Positions 50,102 through 62,000 of a stretch of 64,000 nucleotides of DNA are shown here, piece by piece. Positions within the stretch are counted from its first letter, which is position 1; each line of letters opens with the position of its first letter. The translations under genes were made by a program, and so were the position numbers. Origin of the DNA: Epiperipatus broadwayi. Lineage: Eukaryota > Onychophora > Udeonychophora > Euonychophora > Peripatidae. Where the stretch lies: the NCBI GenBank assembly GCA_028023455.1, contig JAQFVV010000111.1, positions 3,767,443-3,831,442 of the forward strand, given 5' to 3'. The notes below the pieces were generated by a model. The model ran no database searches, was not told the origin of the DNA, and worked only from the letters and a program-made list of their open reading frames with translations.

Positions 50102-52066
50102 TGTGACAGTCAGATGATATATGTTGGTTTAACCCAGTTCGAATACTAGATGAAAGTACTTTGAGGCCATCCATACGCGAGATATTAAATCAAGAATACT
50201 ATGACCTCTACCCTGTTCACCTATTTTCGAGGCTAACTATTAACCAATAACCTTATCTGAGACACGCATAAATTATTTTTCAACTGGCCACGCTTAGCAT
50301 CAGCGGAGAGAAACATGGACGAGAACACCTAAGGAGCTAAATAGTTAAATGTGCAATAAAAGTACTAAGAAACATGTGTTTTGCGTGCCTGGATCATTAG
50401 AAAAGTAAAATAAAGCATTATAATAAAATTAGGAAACTCAAGCTTTTGATAGTTAAATAATATGTTTAATTAGTGGCTTTAAAATATTAATAATGACTTA
50501 ATGGCCTCCACTATTCCCCTAAATTAATGAAACAAACTAATTAGAAAATAAAAACAGATTAATATGTTTGCGGTCTAAATCTTTTCTTCCCAATTTTATT
50601 AAAATTGTCAACCCGAATCTCCTTGATAAAGTGCAATAATAAAAATCTTTCACAAAGCATTTTTTAATTGCTTTGCACTAAAACAGAGTTTAAAAATTAT
50701 TTAAAATGTATATAGCTAAATCTGATATATGTAATAAGCTAGTGGCAGACAAAAGAAGCGTTATCGAGATCAAGTTGGCAAACAAAAGGAAACTTACTCG
50801 TATTGAATTTTACAAATATAATGAAAAGTGGAAAGAGATTTAAATGAAAAACTAACCTTTAAACTTAACCACAATGGAATACGAAATATTTATAAATGTT
50901 AGTAATGAAGAATAGCGAAAAAAAAAAGGTTAAATATAGATAGATGATCACACACACATATATATATATTTAAGACTAGTCTAATAAAATGGTTACATTA
51001 CAAATATCATTAAATAAAATAATTCATAATATAATTCAATTAAGAAAGGTATGAACAAAAGAGTAGAAAATAAATAGTTCAATGGAGAGATATGTTTACC
51101 GTCCTGGTTCCTTGCTCTTGTTCGGCATCATCGTGGCTTGATCCAAATGTCGATAGGTATTTGTCCAAACAATGGAAATATGTAGCATGGTTTCATGAAA
51201 AGTCCTACAGACACGACACAGAGTTCAGATGACTATTGAGTGGATACTAAGGCATTTTGATGGTATTTAGGAACCTCAGCAATAGGCAAAGCTATTTATT
51301 TGCCTAGCCAAGCATAGTAGAATCCATAAAATTCATATGACTTTTAGCTTGAGCATGTTCAAACTTCTTCATGATTTTGAAGATGACAATTGACTAACTT
51401 TGAATAATCAGCAAGAAAACTTTGAATAATCAAGTCTTTTGTTCTCACTTTTATTTATACCCTCTTTGTCAGCTACCTTCTATTGTTTGTATGATCTTAG
51501 ATCTTAATAAGCCCACCCACATGCTCCTTTATTTCAAGGTAACATTTTCTAAAAATAACCTTTACTTTTTTACTCTAAATTTCTTTCTTTAAACTTTGAA
51601 TTTTATTAATTAAAAAAGAAAGAGAAGGCCATCCTTAATTTGCCTTGAATGGGCTAATTAATTAAAAATATACATTCTTTTAGAAAATGTTGGCGGGCTT
51701 ATCTCAAAATCAAATCATACTAAATATTTGAACAAGATTTAAAAAGAAAAATACATTCTTATTTCTTTTAATAAAATAAGTATTTTATTTCAGCAGAATT
51801 TTGCATTAACTCATATATATACGCTTGACGTATATATATGTTTGACTAATAGATTTTACAAGTAATTTTTATTAACAGAAATCTAATCTTAGAATGGAAA
51901 TTATTTAACAAAATATTAAAATGCAATACAAATTATATAAACGTAATTAATTTTAACTTTAATGCAAAACCCTGCTGATATTGGACTATAAACTTAATTC
52001 AGGTCTATAATACTAAGTTTATAGAAGGCTGTGAAGCATGGATCGGACTTCAGATCCATTGCTTCA
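50102..52066 (-). repeat. 3' LTR (about 1.97 kb)
   Basis: Begins TGTGACAGTCAGATG and ends CCATTGCTTCA on the plus strand. It differs from the other LTR by scattered substitutions and a few indels, such as 20-40 extra bases near 50710 and 50890. It holds an inverted pair TAAGCCCACC / GGCGGGCTTA (51510 and 51692) that may form a hairpin in the RNA. Confidence 0.93.
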
Positions 52067-52318
52067 TTTCCCAATAGTTAGTGAGCAAAAAAAATGTTAA
52101 AAAAATGCTGTTGCTTCAGGTCAGAGGTAAAAATTTTGCACCAGGTGATTTCAAGCCTACTCTTTATTTGCTGTAATAATTTGTTACTGACTAAGTCTTT
52201 CTTTCTTTTACTATATAACTAACGGTATATCCATAATTCAATCTCCTGTATCTTAAATAGAGTCCGTGTTGTTTTTAGTCTACCAAGTTATATTTATCTT
52301 TTTAACTTCTAAATTTTC

Positions 52319-52660
52319 CAGGGTCTGGTGGTATGCAAGGTTTTATGTTTGGAGCATTATACCGTCTTTGTATGCTGTGACTATCTTTCAACCGAAAAGC
52401 ATTTTTTCCACACTTCTTTTTTAATGCATATGGACCTTTATATATTGGGAATAACTTTTTAACTTTCTTCCATGCTTTACTACTTGGCTTAGGATCTCTT
52501 AGCCATGCTTGGTTTCCTTTCCTGAATTTATATTGCCGGTTTCGATTCTTGCGATGCCGAGCCGTACGTCTTAATTTATCCCTTGCCTTCTTTTGTTGCT
52601 CAGTTATGTTCTGGACTTGGAGACAGATTTTGAAGCTATCAATGTGGTGTCTAGGTTTCC
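52319..52660 (-). pseudogene. Integrase C-terminal remnant of the LTR element
   Basis: The minus strand reads about 110 residues without a stop, including QQKKARDKLRRTARHRKNR, WLRDPKPSSKAWKKVKKLF, YKGPYALKKKCGKNAFRLKD and YNAPNIKPCIPP. This is the SH3-like C-terminal domain of Ty3/gypsy integrases with the usual G-P-Y motif. The catalytic core, reverse transcriptase, RNase H and protease are absent. Confidence 0.8.
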
Positions 52661-52770
52661 ACCCGGTTCTTCTCTAAAACATTTTATATTGCTAATCTTT
52701 GCCTCAGGAGTTATAGTATTGATTACTGTCACAGTAAAGATTTCACTGCCTTGTTGCACCTGGATTTGGT

Positions 52771-53127
52771 TCAACAGCTGTTGATCATTTGTTTTTTACT
52801 CTCCTCATTCATTTGTCCAGAGAAATCCAACTGGTGAGTGGCTTCGCCTGTTTCATAATCACTTGAGGATTTCATATCAGTGTCATCTTGATTTTGAGTA
52901 TCATCTTCTGGTGATGCTTCTGTTACAATACTCTGTTCTTGATGGAGTTCCATATGTGCCTCCAAACAGTTCAATCTTTGCAATGTAATATTCATAAATT
53001 CTTGGAACATGTTCATCATCATTTCATTTTTGTCTCTCATTTCTTTGATGAGATCTTCCAAATTGTATTTTTGGTCACTATGAGTACATATTGACCTATA
53101 AACTTCACCTCTCTTCTGTTCCTCCAT
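52771..53127 (-). CDS. Gag-like open frame, 118 residues
   Basis: ATG at 53127 to stop at 52771. The N-terminal half is helical with a heptad-like stretch (LEDLIKEMRDKNEMMMNMFQ, then ITLQRLNCLEAHMELHQEQ). The second half is acidic (SPEDDTQNQDDTDMKSSSDY). It lies directly upstream of the integrase remnant on the same strand. In position and composition it suits the start of gag with everything up to the integrase deleted. No zinc knuckle is present. It could be a separate small protein of the element. Confidence 0.5.
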   Translation of the reverse strand: MEEQKRGEVYRSICTHSDQKYNLEDLIKEMRDKNEMMMNMFQEFMNITLQRLNCLEAHMELHQEQSIVTEASPEDDTQNQDDTDMKSSSDYETGEATHQLDFSGQMNEESKKQMINSC

Positions 53128-53964
53128 TTTTGCCTAATATTGGTTATTTTGTTATATAACAATCCCACCTTATTTGAAAATTGTATTTTAATCTTTTTAT
53201 AAACAATCTAGATAAGTATATTTTATCACACGTATCTAGGAGCTATATCCTTCTGTATATATAAAAAATTTAGTTCTTTCTTAACTAAGTCAGTATTCTA
53301 AGTTCCAACTACCTGTTTTATTTATATGTTTTCAGAAATTAACTTTGCCTACCTCACGAGGTCCTATCTTAAACCTATGCCTATATGTATCTGTTTGTAC
53401 ATGAAAAAAAAATATAAAATCCTGCCGTGTCTGATTTTAATATTTATTACTACATACTATTCTCCTCACTTTATTTATTTCTCTATTTCATTAAAATGTC
53501 ACTGCTATGTTAATATAATTAAAATAACCCACTTACAGCTTGACCTGACTTTCTCTGACACCTGAAACAACTAAAAAATGCATTTACATTAATATATGTA
53601 TATATATAAAGGAATATGTGAGCAAAATATACATAAGTCATGTTTAAAAATTATTTTGGCTCACTACACATACAGTTTTTATTTTGATCATCTACCTCCT
53701 ATGATTTGTTTATTTGTATTCCGATATGAGAAATTGCACTTGCCGACAAATTTATTTGATGAGGGCGCCAGTCGACAAGACAATGGCCATATCAAATATA
53801 CACATTAATGGATAATGATCCAAGCACACATTGATAAGGATGATAAAGTTTAAATGCGATTAAAATTTATTTTGATTTTCACTTCACTTTCAAAAAAAAA
53901 TCTCTGCATGAATAAGTAAATGTTATTTTAAATGACAATATTAATTAAGTCTAAGATGTATAAC

Positions 53965-54031
53965 AACTAAGTAAGGTAACATGTCTGACCTGGGTTCGAA
54001 ACCACGCTACCGTTTTGGTCATGACACAAAA
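53965..54031 (+). mobile_element. SINE-like fragment with B-box
   Basis: GACCTGGGTTCGAAACCACG contains a canonical Pol III B-box (GGTTCGAAACC). It is followed by GGTCATGACAC and poly-A, similar to the tail of the window's SINE family. The A-box is not convincing. Confidence 0.55.
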
Positions 54032-54124
54032 AAAATCAATTTAAACAGCCTAAAGTACGATTAACAAAACAAAATATATAATAAAAAAAAAACAATTAAA
54101 ATAAAATCCCATGATAACCGCCAC

Positions 54125-54185
54125 TTCGAATTATGAACCTGGGATCGAAACCAAATACCATTTTGGTCACAACCCGAAATAGATT
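54125..54185 (+). mobile_element. Second SINE-like B-box fragment
   Basis: GAACCTGGGATCGAAACCAA followed by CATTTTGGTCACAAC, related to the fragment at 53965 but more degenerate. Confidence 0.45.
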
Positions 54186-54553
54186 AACAATTATCAAGCA
54201 ATTTTACAGAATCACGCATTGAGATCAAAAACTGTTTAAAAAACATTTATATAAAAACGGGTTTTACCGAACTATAACGAAGTGTTTACCATATACACCC
54301 ATATATATGAATATGTACATCATTAAATAAGCATATATATGACTACATATAAATATACAAACATATATACCTACATAAATATTTATTTTATTATCATGTA
54401 CATGATTTTATTAGAAAGATTTGCCATATTGCAGACAGCATACTCCTATTATTTCAGGCTAGTAAACGCTGGTCGCAAATATAACACGGAAACAATGATT
54501 GCAGACGTACACCTATTATTTCAGGCTACTCAGAAATCCTAACTCTAAAGTGT

Positions 54554-54668
54554 AAGGGGTCTTCACCTAAACGGTTACTAAGGGGGTCTTCACCAAAAAC
54601 GATCACTAAAAAACAAGGGCTTCACCTAACAGTTACTCAAAGGGGTCTTCACCTAACGGTTACTCAAT
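54554..54668. repeat. Four imperfect copies of a 26-31-bp repeat
   Basis: Copies of a motif close to AGGGGTCTTCACCTAACGG followed by TTACTCAA, starting near 54554, 54583, 54615 and 54641, within the leader of the LTR element. Spacing is uneven. Confidence 0.85.
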
Positions 54669-55759
54669 AAATGATTCAATAGCATAATCCGAAATATGAG
54701 AAAAAAAAATCTTAACTAAAGGTGGCTGACATATATGTTATACAAAAATATATCTTATGTATATATCTTTATTAAAACGAACATACGCATTTACTTTTTA
54801 TAAAGTTGAAAATTAAGTTTGCTATTATTGAAACAAAACTTATTTTATATATATTGTTTGCACGGAAAGGTAACTACAAAATATTTAAGAGTGAAAAAAA
54901 AATTTTTGCATGATTAAAATTATTCTTTAAAGAAACGAAATGCAGAGAAAGTGAAAAAAAATTTGCTAACACCGTACGTTGACACATGTTAATCTGAACT
55001 TATCAAACTTTTTGATCTTAGGAAAAATTTCTATTACGAAGAAAAAAAAGTTAACTATTATATCTTTACAGAAATTTATACAAATGGAAAAAAAACATTT
55101 CATTATCTATTTGTACTTTTTACTAAATTATATTAACACACCGTATATACTATATTTTTAAAAAACATTATATTAAAACTTCTCATTTTTAAGCAATACT
55201 AAATAACCTACGTACGAAAGCTATTTTAAGGGATGGCGGGTGGGTATTTATTTGACACTTCCGCAGCATTAAAGCTATATACTTTATACGACCAACAACA
55301 ATATGGCGACTGGCCATGACAAATCTACTCATTAGGAAAAAAAAATTTTCTATAACTCTGATATTTTATTCTCATTATATATATATAAAAACAACCAACA
55401 GAGTGTTAACTTTTCTAAACGTAAAATATTCATTTTAGCAATTTAAAACTTGGGAAAAATTTTTTTTACCTTATAGACATTTAACTTTTTTTAATTAATC
55501 AAAAATGACATTTGGCTCACGTTAGGAGACAAACTCGGAAAAATTATATGTATATCCTTATATAACTATATTAGACTAAAACAAACTTCTCAAGATACTA
55601 ATATTTTTTTTAAAAAAATGACATACGTCCCACCGCGACAACTCGGAGACAACTTTTACATATATCTATTACTTCAAATCCCCTATTCCTATTCTTCCAA
55701 TAAAAAAATGAAATTCAGCCCACGTTGTTGGCGTCAGAATGCGGGAAAAAAAAATTAAC

Positions 55760-57744
55760 TGTGACAGTCAGATGATGTATGTTGGTTTAACCCAGTTCGA
55801 ATACTAGGCGAAAGTACCTCGAGGCCATCCATACGCGAGATATTAAATCAAGAATACTATGACCTCTGCCCTGTTCACCTATTCTCGAGGCTAACTACTA
55901 ACCAATAACCTTATCTGAGACAAGCATAAATTATTTTTCAACCGGCCATGCTTAGCATCAGTGGAGAGAAACATGGACGGGAACACCTAAGGAGCTAAAT
56001 AGTTAAATGTGCAATAAAAGTACTAAGAAACATGTGTTTTGCATGCCTGGATCATTGGAAAAGTAAAATAAAGCATTATAATAAAATTAGGAAACTCAAG
56101 CTTTTGATAGTTAAATAATATGTTTAATTAGTGGCTTTAAAATATTAATAATGACTTAATGGCCTCCGCTATTCCCCTAAATTAATGAAACAAACTAATT
56201 AGAAAATAAAAACAGATTAATATGTTTGCGGTCTAAATCTTTTCTTCCCAATTTTATTAAAATTGCCAACCTGAATCTCCTCGATAAAGTGCAATAATAA
56301 AAATCTTTCACAAAGCATTTTTTAATTGCTTTGCGCTAAAACAGAGTTTAAAAATTATTTAAAACGTATAATAAGCTAGTGGCGGACAAAAGAAGCGTTA
56401 TCGAGGAGATCAAGTTGGCAAACAAAAGGAAACTTACTTGTATTGAATTTTACAAATATAATGAAAATTGGAAAGAGATTTAAATGAAAAACTAACCTTT
56501 AAACTTAACCGCAATGGAATACGAAAAGGTTAAATATAGATAGATGATCACACATATATATATTTAAGACTAGTCTAATAAAATGGTTACATTACAAATA
56601 TCATTAAATAAAATAATTCATAATATAATTCAATTAAGAAAGGTATGAAAAAAAGGGTAGAAAGTAAATAGTTCAATGGAGGAGAGATATGATTACCGTC
56701 CTGGTTCCTTGCTCCTGTTCGGCGTCATCGTGGCTTGATCCAAATGTCGATAGGTATTTGTCTGGACAATGAAAATGGAAATATGTAGCATGGTTTCACG
56801 AAAAGTCCTACAGACACGGCACAGAGTTCAGATGACTATTGAGTGGATACTAAGGCATTTTGATGGTATTTAGGAACTTCGGTGATAGGAAAAGCTATTT
56901 ATTTGCCTAGCCAAGCATAGTAGAATCCATCAAATACATATGACTTTTAGCTTGAGCATGTTCAAACTTCTCCATGATTTTGAAGATGACAGTTGTCTAA
57001 CTTTTTGGAATAAAATCTCCACAGGCAAAATCTGAAAGGGTTCTCCAAAGAGAAATCGGAATGCCAGCAAGAAAACTCTGAATAATCAGCAAGAAAACTT
57101 TGAATAATCAAGTCTTTTGTTCTCACTTTTATTTATACCCTCTTTGTCAGCTACCTTCTATTGTTTGTATGATCTTAGATCTTGATAAGCCCACCCACAT
57201 GCTCCTTTATTTCAAGGTAACATTTTCTAAAAATAACCTTTACTTTTTTATTCTAAATTTCTTGCTTTAAACTTTGAATTTTATTAATTAAAAAAGAAAG
57301 AGAAGGCCATCTTTAATTTGCCTTGAATGGGCTAATTAATTAAAAATATACATTCTTTTAGAAAATGTTGGCGGGCTTATCTCAAAATCAAATCATACTA
57401 AATATTTGAACAAGATTTAAAAAGAAAAATACATTCTTATTTCTTTTAATAAAATAAGTATTTTATTTCAGCAGAATTTTGCATTAACTCATATATATAC
57501 GCTTGACATATATATATGTTTGACTAATATATTTTACAAGTAATTTTTATTAACAGAAATCTAATCTTAGAATGGAATTTATTTAACAAAATATTTAAAT
57601 GCAATACAAATTATATAAACGTAATTAATTTTAGCTTTAATGCAAAACCCTGCTGATATTGGACTATAAACTTAATTCAGGTCTATAATACTAAGTTTAT
57701 AGAAGGCTGTGAAGCATGGATCGGACTTCAGATCCATTGCCTCA
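55760..57744 (-). repeat. 5' LTR (about 1.99 kb)
   Basis: Begins TGTGACAGTCAGATG and ends CCATTGCCTCA on the plus strand. It carries about 85 bases (near 57000-57085) that the other LTR lacks, and lacks bases near 56370 and 56527 that the other has. The LTRs are otherwise very similar. Confidence 0.93.
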
Positions 57745-57980
57745 ATAGAAAGTGAATTATTGGTTTTTATGCTGCGTTTGGGAAAATATAAGGGGGGGAT
57801 TAGATATTAAGGCTATAGAGTTGACAAAGATTATGTTGTGGAAATGGGATGGAGCAGAATATGGGAAAACTTAGAGTGGGGAATGGAAAATTAAATGGCT
57901 AACAGGTTTATTTGGGCATAATTGCTCAGATATTATTGACTTCATTTAAGGAGAAGCCACAGTACATCACATCACATCAT
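57745..57980 (+). pseudogene. LINE copy A, 3' end, second half
   Basis: Continues the LINE broken at 50101: GAAAGTGAATTATTGG followed by TTTTATGCTGCGTTTGGG, as in the uninterrupted copy at 59.9 kb. It ends in short tandem repeats (ACATCACATCACATCA), the kind of 3' terminus used by CR1/L2-type LINEs. Confidence 0.75.
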
Positions 57981-58051
57981 TATGTTAATTATAGGATGTT
58001 GAAATATACGGAAAATAAAAATAGGTGTGTAAGAGTATTTTTGCCATGAGC

Positions 58052-58178
58052 AAGTTAAAAGTTTTTTTTTTTTCATGTGTCAAAGCATCGGCTGGGAAGT
58101 AAACCTGCTAACCCGGGACAACTGCTTGTGAGGCAGCTGAGCTGACCAGTCGGCCACCAATGCTTGACAAAGTTAAAG
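58052..58178 (-). mobile_element. tRNA-derived SINE
   Basis: Poly-T, then CATGTGTCAAAGCATCGGCT (tail complement), the middle region ACAACTGCTTGTGAGGCAGC and CGGCCACCAATGCTTGAC (A-box end). AAGTTAAAAG and AAGTTAAAGG flank it at 58052 and 58170 as target duplications. Confidence 0.88.
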
Positions 58179-58705
58179 GTATTTTACAAATAAGTTAAAG
58201 AAACAGGATATTAGAGATGTTTGTGTTATGGAAGGGACAAATAATTTGTCAGACCTTTTGGAAAGAGTATGGATGAGTATACATAATAGAATAGCAATGT
58301 CAATAAGGTTAAAGGAAGATTAAAAATAGTTGGATCACTACTACGATACAACAATAATTATATGTTAGATAGGGCAGGTTCTATAAATGAGAGATTGAAA
58401 AAAAAATGTGAGTGAAATAATATTATGTTTGTGAATTTGTGAGATATTTTATTAGATTAGTGAGGGAGTTATATAGTCTAAAGATGAATTGCACTTAGCA
58501 AAACAAGGAAATGAAGGATTAGGGATGTGATTTATAAAAAATATTATAGTATCGGAAAATTACAAAGGTTGGTAGGATTTTAAATTACAGTATTATCAAA
58601 AAAAGTTAAAAATGAATGGGATGTTAGAAGCAAATAAAGGGTAGTGATTCAAATATAAATGTAAAAGTGGAGAAGGAATGTGTCCTCTAATACTTATGAT
58701 AAAGA

Positions 58706-58871
58706 AGCAAATAATATATGTAATAGAGAAGAAAGAGTCAAAAGTATTTATAAAAGGGTGATAAGAAAGAAAAATATTGTTGAAATTGGATATTTGAATA
58801 TGCAAGCTCAGCAAATAATATATGTAATAGAGAAGAAAGAGTCAAAAATATTAATAAAAGGGTGATAAGAA
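58706..58871 (+). repeat. Direct duplication of about 63 bp
   Basis: AGCAAATAATATATGTAATA followed by GAGAAGAAAGAGTCAAAA occurs at 58706 and 58808, with about 40 bp between the copies. Confidence 0.9.
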
Positions 58872-58890
58872 ATGAAAAAATGTTTAATCA

Positions 58891-59865
58891 CAAACCTTAC
58901 ATATTGTGTAAGCGTTCAATGAGATAAAATTGCGTATTTTATTTCTTTCTTATTAAAAGTCATTTTACTGTACTCTCTTACGTCATTAATACATGCAATA
59001 ATAATTAATTTTATGATTTCCTTATTTCCTTTTAATTTTAATAAACTTTACATTATATTTTTTAAATTAATTTGGCTCATGTTTAGTTACTGTGTCTGTC
59101 TATCATAATTGTCTGTCTCATACTCTGAGCTAAGCTAGTGTTAGGGGCTGCTAATTTATTTTATGCCAGGATGCTCATCATCATTAGTGAATATTCGGTC
59201 ACCCAAAATAAATATTCTAGATTTTTTAAGTAGCCTTAGTGGCAAATTCAAATGAGATGCTCTTAATGTCAGTGTGGATACAGTACAATTACCTTTACCA
59301 TCATATCTTCCCAGGTATGAATATATTATATTTTAAATGAAAAAAGTAATTCAATGATTCATTGTTTGGGGATTGATAAGTTTGAGCATTATAAGTTATA
59401 AAATTGGACCATGAACCAAAAACCTTGAAGTCCAGAATTTATCATTCTCTCACTACACCAAACCTAGCAATGCTTTACATAAATAGATTTATTACTATAA
59501 ATTATTAATACAAATGTTTTTAAAAATTCAACATTTTTTTTATTGGTCAAAAATAATTTCTTAAAATATTTTTGCTCAGATGTGATGATTTCGTTATTTG
59601 TTTGAAATAATATAAATATAAAAAACACAAAAACTAACTTAGTGAACTAGTTGTTTTAATTATAATAATATTGGTGTATTTAGTGCACTGAATATAGATG
59701 AAAACTGTTTATATGATGGCATTATTGGTATTTTTTTAACATATACATTTTGATAGTTTAAAAAATATTCTCCAAAAATGTTTTCTACAGTATATTTATT
59801 TCCTTTGAACAATATTTAGTTTAAAAAAATTCCAGAAGATGACGCTATCCACCAAACAGAAATGA
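58891..59865. other. Non-coding stretch
   Basis: No gene or element recognised. Confidence 0.5.
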
Positions 59866-60150
59866 AAGTTGCTGAAGAATAAATATAAACAAAGTGATTA
59901 TTCAGAAAGTGGGTTCATGGTTTGTATGCTGCGTTTGGGAAAAGATGAGGGGGATTTAGATATAAATGCCATAAAGTTGATAAAGATTATGTTGTGGGAA
60001 TGGGATGGAGTAGGATAGAGAGGAATATGGGGAAAACTTAGGCCAGGAATGGACAGGGAAGGTAAAGTGGCCAACAGGTTTCTTTGGGCATAGTGGCTGA
60101 GAGATTCCTGACTCTGAATAAGGAGAAGTCGCAGTGCATCGCATCGCATA
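59866..60150 (+). mobile_element. LINE copy B, 5'-truncated 3' end
   Basis: Homologous to copy A across the point where the LTR element is inserted (GAAGAATAAATATAAACAAA, then GTGATTATTCAGAAAGTGGG), giving the empty site. It ends in GTGCATCGCATCGCAT, matching the CATCA-type repeats of copy A. The minus-strand open frames here are shadows. Confidence 0.8.
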
Positions 60151-60771
60151 AAACTTTCATTTAAAGTTTTCAATTTCTTGTAAAGTTGTACGAGAAATAA
60201 ATATATCTTCCAAGTTATAGTTAATCTACTATATTTTAATAAACGGGCTTTATAAGCAAACTGTATTAAATCGTAACTTAGGATATTAATATGCTTTATT
60301 TAAACTAAATCAACTGTCATATAAAACGTACATGCACACTAGTAAACTACAGATCGAATTTTCTAAAAAAAAATTTCATTCATTAAAAAATTATCATTTT
60401 GATTAAAAAATATTTTTCTTTCTAATTAGTTTTTTCTTCCTCTTTTATAATTTTTTTTTATAACTTTCAAAATATATTTAATTATAATAAATTTTATATA
60501 TTTATGGTCTCTTTTTCAATCTAGGAAATGTCCATATATAAATAGATTACTCTCCTGTTTTAAACACACAAATTTTATGCATTAAATTTAAGCAATATGT
60601 TTGTACTCACAAAATTATTTTATAGTTTTAAAATATATTTAGATATTGTCATTTTAAAAGTTATTATTTTATTATCTGCTCTTCGAAAGTTATGCAACCT
60701 TAATTATCTAGCATTCATTTCTTTATATTAATTCATTACTAAATATTCTATTAACTTGTTATTTTTTAGAC
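60151..60771. other. AT-rich non-coding stretch
   Basis: Nothing recognised. Confidence 0.5.
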
Positions 60772-61199
60772 CAGAGCTTTCCAAACTGGTACAATCTTGT
60801 CAAAGAGGGCCATGAAAGAAAATTTAAAATTTTTAAATTACAAGTAGATAATCGAATTTATTTTGCTGTGTGCAGGTATATTTTTAAAATTTTAATGTAA
60901 AAATGTATACATTTACACTAAGTAATGGAATCTAATAATTGCTTTGTTTATTTTGCAAGTCGCATACATCAGGGGTATGTGCATATTAGGCGTGCTGTGA
61001 AATATCATATACATATTAGTCTGGCAGGATTTTTCTAACCTTGCGATTTCATAGAATAATACCTGCATAGGATTTTGTGACAAGTTTGCTCGAGCAATTT
61101 TTTAGCACATTATAGTGATATGATATATAACTTTATTTAGTGGAAAAAAAAACTAAACTTTTAGCAATATAAATTTATTCCAATAAAAAACAAAAATCC

Positions 61200-62000
61200 C
61201 ATCATTTGCATGAATTAAAATTTTTATATCATGCAAAATTGAAACAAGCATCCCCCTCTTGGCACAGTTTCTTCCACATAACTTCAGCCAAATATAAATC
61301 TAGATGCCAATGTGTGGTTCTTCATTGTTTTTTTATTATGCCATTTGGTTGCATCCCAATGTTTGTCAACATTGCCATTATTGTCACTAATTTCTGGATC
61401 TACAAAGTTGTAGATATGATTCATATGAAAATATTCATATCTGGCAGCTTGCAGTTCATCAGTTATGTTTGATTTTCAGCAATGAAATAAATTGTGGAGT
61501 TTCTCTTTTATATCTTCTTTGGTTTATTCCATCAGAGTTGGCACTGTTCTGTCCAAAGTTCTCACAATGAACACTCATTGGTTTTCCTGTAGAAATCCCC
61601 AAACATCCACTGCTCTGGAATTATTCTTCCAGCATGGTTTTTTTGCTTATTGAAAAGGCTCTTATTGATTTCAATTAATTTGTTAGGCTTATAAAATATT
61701 GTGCTTTCCTTGGGATAACATGATACATGCAGAAACTTCTCACAGATAATTATTCCAGTCTATGACAGTTTTATTGATAATATCCAGCTGATCATTTCTC
61801 TATTCAATGGATGTTAACTATTGGAACCAGCACCATGACAAACATAATTATCAAATCCTCAAACAACTTTCCATTCTGAATACCTAGTTTACTATCATAA
61901 ACTCAAGCACAACACTGCCATTGCTTGTCCAAACTATGTGTTTAATATCATGCCTACTACACACACTTTTTTGTGAGGGCAGAATGCCATACATGTGAAA
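61200..62000 (-). pseudogene. Merlin-type (IS1016/ISXO2-like) transposase remnant
   Basis: Read on the minus strand in shifting frames: a degraded zinc-ribbon-like region (about 61990-61850), NKLIEINKSLFNKQKNHAG (61652-61690 area; the family has IVEIDES at this catalytic site, so the first Asp is Asn here), IIPEQWMFGDFYRKTNECSL, the STIY segment with the second Asp lost, and YEYFHMNHIYNFVDPE followed by VDKHWDATKWHNKK (61322-61440; family has NHTYNFVDPETGAH and a Glu before the final W). The strand is opposite to the hAT element, which it interrupts. Clearly inactive. Confidence 0.75.

Larger units (their letters stand above)
53128..55759 (-). other. Long untranslated leader of the LTR element
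   Basis: AT-rich and without a credible coding frame. It includes two SINE-like fragments (near 54.0 and 54.15 kb), a four-fold repeat at 54554-54668 and three related blocks near 55.5-55.75 kb. No standard primer-binding site was recognised next to the 5' LTR (the minus-strand sequence is GTTAATTTTTTTTTCCCGC). Confidence 0.6.
50098..57748 (-). mobile_element. LTR retrotransposon with 4-bp target duplication
   Basis: Two direct LTRs (50102-52066 and 55760-57744) flank 3.7 kb of internal sequence. ATAG stands at 50098-50101 and 57745-57748. The LTRs start TG and end CA in both readings. The coding remnants read on the minus strand, so 55760-57744 is the 5' LTR. A short polypurine TTGGGAAA precedes the 3' LTR on the minus strand. 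Internal coding is reduced to a gag-like frame and the integrase C-terminus, so the element is non-autonomous. The gypsy (Ty3) group is likely from the integrase tail. Confidence 0.92.
57981..58890 (+). other. Coding-like but unassigned stretch with a SINE and a direct repeat
   Basis: Plus-strand frames give protein-like pieces such as LSDLLERVWMSIHNRIAMSI and NNICNREERVKSIYKRVIRK, with stops between. It may be the remains of another LINE; I cannot place it. Confidence 0.4.

Noticed and set aside
53985-54010. Possible tRNA T-arm (GGTTCGAAACC)
   Set aside because: No matching acceptor or anticodon arms; the poly-A tail and tail motif indicate a SINE fragment.
59898-60173. 91-codon minus-strand open frame
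   Set aside because: Shadow over the LINE 3' end; the other copy does not keep it open.
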